Positions 55,036 through 64,000 of a DNA stretch of 64,000 bases are shown one piece after another (positions within the stretch are counted from its first letter, which is position 1; the number at the start of each line of letters is the position of its first letter). The stretch is from positions 248,001 to 312,000 of the forward strand of contig CAOLHI010000399.1 of NCBI GenBank assembly GCA_948474755.1. Direction: 5' to 3'. The notes under the pieces were generated by a model. That model did no database searches. It was not told the DNA's origin and worked only from the letters and a program-made list of their open reading frames with translations. Position numbers and translations under genes: made by a program. This DNA is from Ctenosaura bakeri. Its lineage: Eukaryota; Chordata; Lepidosauria; Squamata; Iguanidae.

Positions 55036-58000
55036 ACAGAAAAATTCTGGTTCTGAGCATTTTGGATAAGGGAGGCTCAGTCTGTACAGGTAGAATGAGA
55101 TGCCAATAAATGAATAAATAAATAGGTAAAATTTTGCATATTTTGGAGTTTATAAAGACAGAAATGCGTGCATCATGGAATTTATGAACATGATCAGTAT
55201 GTTAATTTTACAAGGAAGCACATGGCTAGGTTAACTGAAATCAATACTTTTATTTGGTGCATATGCAGAACATAAACTTGCTCTTATCTGCTTCCTGATT
55301 GTCAACTCTGCATGTTATGAATTTTAACTGTCTTTTATTGCTATTTTGAAAACCTTGCAACACTATTTGGCATACATTGTAAATCTGTAGTTACCTTATT
55401 TTACTACTTGGAATGTACTTTCTGCATCTGTTCAAAAGATCATCTAATGTACAGATTCTCTAACACTGTCTCTGATTCCTTTTACTTTCAAATAATTTCT
55501 GGATCCTAGAACATTAATAAATAACATTGCTGTCCAGACAAAAATCATGTAGATGGTTAAAGAATTCCTGTCTGTAAAGAAAAGGAAAGAAACGAGAACC
55601 CTGAAAATACTGCTTAGAACTCTGTATTTAGAAATACTTAGGGGAAATACTTATTAGCCAATTACAGGCCAATTTAATAAAGCACATCATTGCTAAGACA
55701 TGTTGACTTACTTACTAGTTGTAGGGAAGCAGTTTGCTCTTTTCCTGTGACATTTTCCATTGTTATGGTCAAATGATCAGGGAAATGTGTATACTTCCTT
55801 TTGTATCCAATACATTGAGATTCTTAATTAGTGACTGCTTGTATTTGCTGACATAAAGGAAATGAGCGGACATTTGTGATTATTGCACATCTGTTGTTTT
55901 GTCTTAAGCATCCTGTTCACTGCTGAAGCTGCTTTCAAGATATCTTGTTCAACAAAGGTTAAGCAGAAGCATATGTTTGTATTGTTACACAAGTACAGGT
56001 GTGGCCAAGCCATAGTTCCAACGGGCAGTAATGGCTCCTGTGTCCATGGTGGGGTGGAAAGAATATTAAGACATATTTGAGTAGTAGATGAAAAATGGGA
56101 AAACCTGACAAGGAGAATCTTGGACAGATGAACATCTTCACAGTTTGGAATTTATCTGCACAAAAAACAGGTGTGGGTTTTGTGTGTATGTTTATGCAGA
56201 ATATGTCATTTTCTGTGCAAAGATTCCATGTGCATTTCTTCTGCAGAGTAAATCTCAAACTACATGTTTACATTTCTCATTAGTGAGATGGTAAATCCAC
56301 TCTGAATTATGATTAGAACCTTAAAGATCTGTCCAAGGTGCTGAACCTTATATCAAAATCGGCTTAGCACCTTGGATAGCTCTTTTAAAATTCAGGACCT
56401 AAGCAGATTCACCATCCACCAGCTGCCACTTCCTTCCAGCTTATCTAAGTTTGATATTTTTCCTTCCTCCTGGGCCAGTCACAGAAACCGCATATTGTAT
56501 ATCATTAGGCTGGTTTGTATGAAAATGGCATTTCTTCCCATGCAAATATTCTTGTGCATTTTTATATGTGATTTCACCTAATCTGTGCATTTGTAATCAA
56601 CTTCTGATCAGAGAACACAGTTGCAATATTTGGAGAAATGTGGAGACTGGAGAGTTTTATTAGTATTCATTTGTCCTATTGGTTTAGGTATCATGAGTTA
56701 GGCCAGTTTGTATTAAAATGGAAACTAAAAAAAATTCTCCCTTTTTCCTAAGTAGTATACTTTGTGAGCAATCCCAAGGCTCGCTTTTTTTTTTTTTTGG
56801 TTCTGTTTCTAGGTAATATGCAAGGATTTCTAAATATGTTACATGCACGTGAAGCATGACATGGCTTCCTTATGAGCAAAAGTCTTTTTCTTTGGCAGGT
56901 TAGGAAGTTAATCCGGGCAAGTTATTTATTTATTTACTATCCTGTCTTTCTCTCATCATGGGATTCAAGGCAACATGCAGCCTCTAAAAACAGGGAGGGA
57001 AGGAGCTATAAGTAATATTCAAAGTGGGGAGAAGCTATAACTAATCAGAATCTGTTCTTTTGTGTTATTGATCTGTGTTTAATTGTATTTTAAACCTTTT
57101 TTTAATGGCTTAGTTGCATTGGTTTGTATTTAAGCTTAATACAGTTAATGAGTTTGAGTGTACTACTGTTAGTGTAATTGTTACTATATATAGGGGGGCA
57201 AGATGGTGGGTTATAAATGTAGTAATATGCTATCCTATAGTGTCTTGAGGAATAGGTGAGTGACAGGGATGCCAAGTGGATAGCCATTAAAAACCAGTGT
57301 TAGGGCTCTGTACCTGTCAAATATAGAGTCTTTCAGATACCCTAGTAGAAAACCTAGGTTTTCTACTTTTTCCTTGTTTTCAAGTAACATGTGGCAAGTC
57401 CACTCTTTGTTTATGTATTTATTTTTATTTACTCCCTTCCCCCCATCCAGTACTGAGATTGAAATGATATCTTGACAATGTCAAAACAAGTACAGAATAG
57501 ATTTTTTAAAAAGATTTTTAAAAAACAGACATGAGAAAGTTCTTAAATATAACTTATCAATAAGTTACAAACAATTTAAAACATACATTGAAACTGGATC
57601 TCAGTGATTTTATCAATGAAGTCCTGTGCAAAGTGTTTATAGCATGTTGCTGAATGATTTGCGTTCTCTTTTAGTGGACTGGACCATACTAGACCACTAA
57701 ATATTTGATTCTCTTGTGTCCTCCTCTCCACATAGAAGTTTTGGCTTCGTTTTTGTATTCGCTCTTCTTTCTAATCCCTGTAGAACTAACATTTCAAATA
57801 ATTATAAATTATTAGTAGTAAATAATTAAAATAAATAATAATAACTAATAATAAAATAATGACTACTTTCTTCTTGGCAACTTAAACTTATCTATCTTTT
57901 TTAATCCAGAGCTGTCACTGTTATCTAAGGGACATATAGCAAATCTTTCTTGTGTGTTTGAATATGCAAAACATTGAATATATTAAATACCTTTTTCTTC

Positions 58001-58127
58001 TCAAGCTCATGATATGGAAAAAGTAGACTAAAAGCCAACAAAAACTAAATACTTTTAATTTTTCTTTAAAAATAAAGATCTTACACTATCACAATTGCAT
58101 TTACAGTAACTGGTTTGAAATGGAAGC
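55036..58127. other. Unassigned AT-rich sequence
   Basis: No recognised gene. Low-complexity patches include a T-run at 56787-56798 and AAT/ATA-rich sequence at 57800-57860. Opposing frames at 55883-56283 lack domains. Confidence 0.4.
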
Positions 58128-58165
58128 TTTCTTCTTCTTCTTCTTCTTCTTCTTCTTCTTCTTCG
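58128..58165. repeat. (CTT)n microsatellite
   Basis: Twelve or so tandem CTT units. Confidence 0.97.
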
Positions 58166-58526
58166 TCCTACCATGTTTGGAAATTTGGACCTTAGTTTCA
58201 TCTTTGTAAATGATTAGAAGGTTCTACATAGAATAAGCTTGGGAAATAGCAGTTTTTGGCCAAATGGCAAAAACTTGTACATTCTAGTTCATCACTGTGG
58301 CTCTAGCAAACTGCAGATTCATCAAAAAAGCATCCATAAACCACAGTTGCTATAGAGACTGAATTTAGTGGTTTACAGTCTTCAAGAGTCTACTGTCTTC
58401 ATTCTGAGGCATACCAGTAGGGATAGAAACACATGCTGTACAGAAGTTATGCAGAGAAGAAACATTTTTACTCTGATTGTAAAGGAATACAAAAAATTGC
58501 AAAGTGATGAACTGCATATTATATTA

Positions 58527-58660
58527 GGGGTGGGAATCATATAGCCCTGCAGTTGTTCTGGAAAGGCAGCTCACAGCATTCCTCACCATTGGTTGTATTG
58601 GCTAGAGCCACTGGGACTTGCAATCCAATGATATCTGGGGACCCACATTATACCCACACC
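58527..58660. mobile_element. 'ctcaccattgg' foldback repeat
   Basis: 'ggtgggaatcatatagccct', 'cctcaccattggttgtattg' and 'ctggggacccacattatacc' follow the layout of the palindromic repeat at 34085-34385, strongly diverged. Confidence 0.45.
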
Positions 58661-58694
58661 CTGTTTTCCATAGTAGCATAGACAAGCTGTTGAA

Positions 58695-59115
58695 AATGCT
58701 AATCATAGAATCATAGAGCTGACGTGCAGAAATACACAGTCAAAGAATTCCTGACAAATGGCCATCCAGTCTCTGTTTAAAAAACTCCAAAGAAGAGATT
58801 CCACCACACTCAGAGGCAGCATATTCTACAATTGAATTGTTCTTACCTTCAGGAAGTACTTCCTAAAGTTTAGCTGAAATCTCTTTTTCTAAAGTTTGAA
58901 GCCATTGCTCCATGTCCTAATCTCTGGAGCAGCAGAAAACAGGCTTGTTCCATTCTCCATATGCTATCCCTTCAAATATTTAAACATAACTATCATGTCA
59001 CCTCTTAACACTCTCTTCTCCAAGCTAAACATACCCAGCTCCTGAAGCTGCTTCTCATAGGGCATGACTTCCAGGCCTTCTACCATTTTGGTTGCCCTCC
59101 CCTGGCCACATTCCA
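58695..59115 (-). mobile_element. CR1 LINE 3' end
   Basis: It starts 'aatcatagaatcatagagct' and continues 'aaatggccatccagtctctg', 'ccattgctccatgtcctaat', 'ctcttctccaagctaaacat' and 'ggttgccctcccctggccac'. This is the longest CR1 3' end in the window on this strand, and all frames are broken. Confidence 0.88.
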
Positions 59116-59624
59116 GCTTGCCAATGTCCTAATGCCACTAATATTGCCAGATATTGATTGCTTATTTTTCCTTTTCTGAAGCAGTGATTTTTGCCATTTA
59201 CTAATCAAAGAGAAACTAATTTCTGAATGAACTGAGGCTTTTCTTATATGAGATGATCTCACCTCTCTAGCTGTATTATTTCCTCTCTCCCACCCTCAAG
59301 TAGTTCTTTGGCTCAAAACTATGCTGTTCCTGATGACCGAGTTTTAAATGTACTATGCTGCACGAGTGAGTCATCATATTTAAAGGGGACCTACCCTGAA
59401 GTGCCTTGGCAGGAGAACACGGACTATTTATTAATACAGTATTATGTTACATACTGTGTTCACACTTGTGCATTCCTTCACTAAATGTAACTTTGTTCAG
59501 TTGTGATTAGTTAATATAATATGTTTATAGACTTTCTTCTTCTTCTTTTTTAACTGTCTTTATATTTAGGTAGCAATAAGATAACAGGTGCCAGCATAAC
59601 CCAGAGTAAATCCATCACAGATCT
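59116..59624. other. Unassigned sequence
   Basis: No recognised repeat or exon. Confidence 0.4.
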
Positions 59625-59841
59625 TATTGTTGTGTGCCTTCAGATCATTTCTGACTTGTGGCAACCCTAAAGCAAACCTATCACAAGGGTTTCTTGGAAA
59701 TATTTGTTCAGAAGAGAGTTGTCTTTGCCTAAGAGAGTGACTTGCCTAAGGTCACCCAGTGAGTTTCCGTGGCTGAGAGGAGAATCAGACCCTGGTTTCC
59801 AGAGTTGTAATCCAATGCTCAAAGCACTACACCAGGCTCTA
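59625..59841 (-). mobile_element. tRNA-derived SINE
   Basis: The tail 'attgttgtgtgccttcagat' leads to 'gcctaaggtcacccagtgag' and the head 'ccaatgctcaaagcactaca'. The copy is near complete and includes the region 'ggaaatatttgttcagaaga' that shorter copies lack. Confidence 0.85.
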
Positions 59842-60884
59842 CACATTTGGCTCTAAACAAATCCTGTAGAATGTCCCATGTCCCATAGAATGTACCATTT
59901 CCTGGTAATGAGGAAATCACAGGTTTTTGCACTATAGGACACTTTGTAATTCATCCTGAGCACCAGAAGGCTTTTTTGTCATTTACCCCCAAGAATTCCC
60001 TAACTTGTGTTTAATAGCAAGTGTTTGATGCATTAGTCATAGTCAATTTCAAGTCAGCTCTGCTGGATTTTAGACAGTGTGTTTGTGGTGATCACACGCC
60101 TGGTCTTTGTTGTTAATCTCTGACATGAAAATACATGAATTGTTTGTGTGTGTGTGTGACAGAGAGACTGACTGACTGACAACAGACTTCATGATTTGAC
60201 AAGCCATCCTATTTGACTAAACATAATCAACCCTGAGAAAATACATAAGCATCACACAAAATACACACAAAATGGATATCGTATAGATTATCATGCTAGT
60301 AGGCCAGTGAGGATATACATGAATCTGTTTGCAGTACCTTTTGAAAACTTTCACGCAGGTCATCCTGACCTGTCTGATACTTATGCCCTGAAACCTTTTC
60401 ATCTGATAGACATGACTTATTGCATTCTTTGTTTAATGTGGAAGCACTAACAAAAGTTTATCTCTCAGGCCTTGTCTGATGTGGTTTCATTTTATCCATG
60501 GTGGGAAATCTGCATAATTAAACCGTAAATACTAGTAGAAATATTGTTTCTTGAACTTTCTTTTAACAGAGGCACAGCTGGAAGGTAGGATGAGCTCAGA
60601 ACTACAGAGCCTTTCTTTCCAAATCTGTTTTATGGGGGGGGGACATGCCTGAGGCTGGAGAATGATGGTAGTTGAAACCAGTTCATAAACCCAGTCTAGC
60701 TCCCCACAGTGTGTGCATGCTACTTTTGTCCTGCTCTGATGTGGTCTTTGGTCAATCAGATTTTGCAGCATTTTGAAACAGGGATCAATTTTTCAAAACT
60801 ATCTTTTATCCTAATTGTTCCACTGCTGCATTTAATTGCTGCAATGAAAATTTCATATAACATTTTAAATGTGCATTCCTTCTA
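59842..60884. other. Unassigned sequence
   Basis: A (TG)n patch is at about 60142-60158. Nothing else is recognised. Confidence 0.4.
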
Positions 60885-61195
60885 ACATTTCACAGATGAA
60901 AACCAGGACTCATGTGACCAAGCAACATCACAGTGTAGTCAAGATGGCAAAAGTTTACAGTTAGGAAGAACAGACAAGCCAGGAGAGGCTGCAGTTTGCT
61001 TTTGCCTGATCCTACCAGCCAGGACAATATTCTGCCCTTCCTCTCCCTCCTGCTGAGTTAATTGAGTGCAAACTACCTTTACACTTTGAAAGGGGGAAAG
61101 TAGGAAGAGGAGGGAGAAGCAGCTGAGAAAGGAGAATGACAGAGGACTAATCAGGACTGTCCCTGCCAAATGAGGATAGCTGGAGGGTTTGAATG
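60885..61195. repeat. Unassigned interspersed repeat 'R2', copy 2
   Basis: This is the counterpart of 6640-6905: 'gaccaagcaacatcacagtg', 'gcagtttgcttttgcctgat', 'gacagaggactaatcaggac' and 'ctggagggtttgaatgtgta'. It is longer than copy 1, which has internal gaps. Confidence 0.6.
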
Positions 61196-62220
61196 TGTAT
61201 AGTACGTCCATAGCCTTTTATTGTGTTTGCCCTCGTAACAGCCTTGGGAGATAAATAGCTGATGTTTGCATTTGGCAAATGGGAACCAAAAGGAAGTGAT
61301 GTGCCCAGGCCACACACAAATTCTAGGGACAAAATGGAGTTTGTTCTCTGCATTTCTAGACCTATTAGTAATTATGTGGTGTAATGTAAATTTGGAAGAG
61401 AAACCTACTGAAACCAATGGAAGCTGGGTTGGGGTGAGACACTACTCTTTCCATAAGTCACAATCCTGTCCTTGCTTACCTGGCAGTAAACCCAAAGAAA
61501 AATGTGGAACTTGCTTCTAACTCTTATGATTTGATCAAACACTATCATAAATACAAGTATAATTGATAATCCTTAAATACAATCTATAATCGATTTTTTT
61601 TATTCATTAGGATAATAAAAGTGTCAGCTACTTTACTGTTTGACTGAAGGTAGAATGAACAGTTCAGCAAGAACCAGATTGCAACATTTCTGTGATCAGT
61701 TGACAAGGTGTAAACAAACTTTGTCTCATATATATCCACAAGGAATAATGTGAAGCCAAACTTCCTCTCACTTCCTTGTCTTGCTTCCATCTGTTTGCAA
61801 GGACAGTCTGTACTTGTACAAATTATCTCAGTTCAGTTATTTGAGTACTACTGGTAGTAGAAGCTATTTTCAGATTCAGTATTTTCAGTTTATATGCCAC
61901 TCTGACTGCATGTTCTGTCATTTTAATGACTGCATGTTCGAACCTTAAATTTAAGCAACCACAAGGGATTGAAATAATCGTATGTATCTTAACTGCCTGC
62001 ATCATTAGGTCATGCAGGCAATCCCTAGAAATTATACTGGTTACACCAATTTTTTTAAAAAGATATTTTCCCTAATGTGTAAAAAATAGACTTGGGGTGA
62101 GGTGAGGATAAAATTTTGATCAAAGTGTGACCCAAAGGGGAATGGATGTCAAATATGGTTGCTTCCCACAGTTGCTTTCCTTAACTATCTGCCATTTGGT
62201 GACTGGTGTTGGTTGTGTCT
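61196..62220. other. Unassigned sequence
   Basis: No recognised repeat or exon; frames at 61266-61520 and 61147-61417 are opposing and overlapping. Confidence 0.4.
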
Positions 62221-62224
62221 CTGT

Positions 62225-62370
62225 AACATTGGCAGTTTTTTATTCAGATCTTGAAAATATTACCTTTTTTGAATTATAATTCTCAGAATGCCCCAGCTAG
62301 CATGACCAGAGGTGATTCTGGCTAGGAGATTGTGGGACTGATAGTCCAAAAATTATGTTTCTGAAGTCCT
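62225..62370. mobile_element. 'attctcagaatgccccagc' foldback repeat
   Basis: The left half 'gaattataattctcagaatg' pairs with the right half 'ttgtgggactgatagtccaa', with 'cccagctagcatgaccagag' at the centre. It is one of the clearer copies of the 'actacaactcccagaatccc' family. Confidence 0.6.
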
Positions 62371-62476
62371 ATGTTAACATTCATTCACGATTGGTGTAAA
62401 TGGTGTTTTCTTCAAGAGATATCTCTGTGGCAGAGTCCACAGATGTTTGTAATTTTAGTGGTAATTTGCTTTCACT

Positions 62477-62502
62477 TTCTCTCTCTCTCTCTCTCTCTCT
62501 CA
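62477..62502. repeat. (TC)n microsatellite
   Basis: CTCTCT tract of about 25 bp. Confidence 0.95.
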
Positions 62503-62530
62503 ATCTCTCCGTGGTCCATTCAAAAGCTCA

Positions 62531-62752
62531 ATGTGTGTGTGTGTGTGTGTGTTTTCATGTCACCTGTCAACTTATTTCATAGAGTTTTCTTAGGCAAGGA
62601 ATACTCAGAGGTGGTTTTGCCAGTTCCTTCTTTGAAATATAGCCAACAGCACTTGGTATTTGTTATTGGCCTCCCATCTGAGTTCTAGCCAGGGGTGACC
62701 CTGCTTAGCTTCCAAGAATAGATGTAAACAGGTGCCCTTAGGGTATTTGGGC
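62531..62752 (-). mobile_element. 5S rRNA-derived SINE with (TG)n tail
   Basis: A (TG)n tract at 62531-62552 forms the tail. 'ttcttaggcaaggaatactc' and 'gaggtggttttgccagttcc' follow, then the 5S-like head at 62670-62750 ('gaccctgcttagcttccaag'). It is the least diverged head of the five copies. Confidence 0.88.
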
Positions 62753-63677
62753 CATCAAAAGCTGAATACACTTACCTAATATGGTGTGTGATTGGAACTC
62801 CCTCTAGTGACAAAGCCCTGAGACTTTATAACCAGCTGTTCGATCAAACTGTGTGACTTGTTAAACTTGGGTTTGCTACAGACAGCTGTTCATATTCTTC
62901 ATACATACGATGTTTAATTATCAGCACACAGCAGAAAACATGTATCTTGTATGGCACATAAATGCCATTGTATTCAGGGATTGTGTTTGAATAAGTATAT
63001 AGTAATGCTGGAGACATATTTTTAGACAGGGCAGATCCCAGTTGGGTTGAGAACATAATGAATCACATTAAAAAGTTCTTCTAATATAAAATGCCAACTT
63101 GTTCTAAAATTATCACTCTATTATGTACTAATTATGGCACCTACTGGTTTCTTTATGCCTGACTCTTCCTTCTGTACGCTGTCATATTGATAACAATCAG
63201 CTGTATTTTTCCTTCCTCACTTAAGGGGATCCATTTAAGATTTGTTTATAATTTAATCATGGCAAACTGAACTCCTAGCAAATGTAATAATGAAAAACAT
63301 ACAATTTATTTCTGTAAAATAACTGGGCCAATTTAGTGATTACAATGAGTGCTACTCAGCCTAACATTGCTGTTGCAGATCTTATAGTCAAGAAAATTTA
63401 ATTTTAGAGATTTATCCAACCTCTAGAAAAGATTTGGGGGAGGGAGAGGGGAAAGATGGAGAGGGGAAGGATTGCTCTGCTATCTCTTCTGCTGAGTAAA
63501 CCTCTTCCAACAGTGAAAGGGGACTAGTTGGGTATCTTCTTTGAATTTTATTCATTATTCTTAAGAAAAATTTTATTCATTTTGGTTTATACCCACCCCT
63601 TCCTCACAACAGCATAACATTATCCATAGCTAAGGATGCCATTTTCATTAGTTATGCAACCCTCTTAAATAGGCATG
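62753..63677. other. Unassigned sequence
   Basis: No recognised repeat or exon; a purine-rich patch is at 63435-63470. Confidence 0.4.
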
Positions 63678-63945
63678 GAACATAGAATCATACAGCTGGA
63701 AGGGACCACAAAGGCCATGTAGCCCAACCCTTGCCATGCAGGAACTCACAGCTAAAGCATGCCTGAGAGGTAGCCATCTAATTTCTGTTTCAGACTTCCA
63801 ATGAAGGAGATCTGTCAGCTCTCATGGTAGGCTGTTCCATTTTTGACAGCTCTTCCGCCATCTTAGTGTTTAATCAGAACCTTTTTCTTTGTAATTTGCT
63901 TCATTTTCTACCAACTAGAGCAGCAGAAAACATTTAGTATCTGGG
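63678..63945 (-). mobile_element. CR1 LINE 3' end, diverged
   Basis: 'catagaatcatacagctgga', 'gggaccacaaaggccatgta', 'gcccaacccttgccatgcag' and 'taggctgttccatttttgac' give the CR1 3' order in reverse complement. Confidence 0.8.
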
Positions 63946-64000
63946 AAATGCTAGATGGATATAATGAAACAACCATTTTCATTATTCCCAATATTGTGAA

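Noticed and set aside
62670..62750. Possible 5S rRNA gene on the minus strand
   Set aside because: Only part of a 5S-like sequence is present, fused to a SINE body, and four other dispersed copies share that fusion.
1..64000. Bacterial-style operon, phage, defence system or integron
   Set aside because: Base composition, repeat content and absence of dense coding all indicate vertebrate nuclear DNA.

Overview
This is a stretch of vertebrate nuclear DNA, most likely from a squamate reptile (lizard or snake). The evidence is the combination of repeats: CR1 LINE 3' ends with an ATTCTATG-type tail, an L2/CR1-group LINE, an RTE/Bov-B-type LINE, tRNA-derived SINEs with an (AAC)n tail, five SINEs with a 5S rRNA-like head, and many palindromic DNA transposons. 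No open reading frame resembles a cellular protein. Recognisable coding sequence is confined to broken reverse-transcriptase fragments of LINEs. All family names below come from reading the sequence against remembered consensus features; no database search was run.

Layout. 1-6.4 kb: a retroviral-type LTR on the minus strand (1-739, cut by the window edge), a SINE with a perfect 11-bp target duplication, a MITE, and a second LTR of the same family on the plus strand (5246-6025) that has split an older GGCC-ended DNA transposon. 6.4-15 kb: SINEs, a mariner-like MITE and two minus-strand LINEs (11.4-14.3 kb), each interrupted by a palindromic MITE. 15-28 kb: two GC-rich 420-435 bp DNA elements (18.6 and 24.5 kb), a 508-bp GC-rich foldback element inserted in a SINE (19.1 kb), a CR1 3' end, a 57-bp minisatellite and 5S-derived SINEs. 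28-35 kb: a possible short LTR, CR1, MITEs and an unassigned repeat family.

35.28-36.48 kb is the only strong sign of a host gene. It is a dense CpG island that breaks sharply with the AT-rich surroundings and looks like a promoter with a non-coding first exon. A possible splice donor lies at 35942 (plus strand). An exon-shaped interval follows at 41466-41603 (acceptor, 138 bp open in one frame, GTAAGT donor). If both are real, the right half of the window is the first introns of a plus-strand gene, but the gene cannot be named.

36.5-64 kb is intron-like or intergenic. It holds more SINEs, three TA-flanked mariner/Tigger-like MITEs, LINE and CR1 3' ends, an RTE/Bov-B reverse-transcriptase relic interrupted by a hAT MITE (54.2 kb), a perfect 27-bp-stem hairpin (49.8 kb) and several microsatellites.

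The most informative structural observation is nesting. Several short DNA transposons whose termini start GGCC sit inside other identifiable repeats, so 3-bp target duplications (ATA, CTA, CCA, CTT) can be read directly. This matches the PIF/Harbinger type. No undescribed enzymatic or defence system was found.
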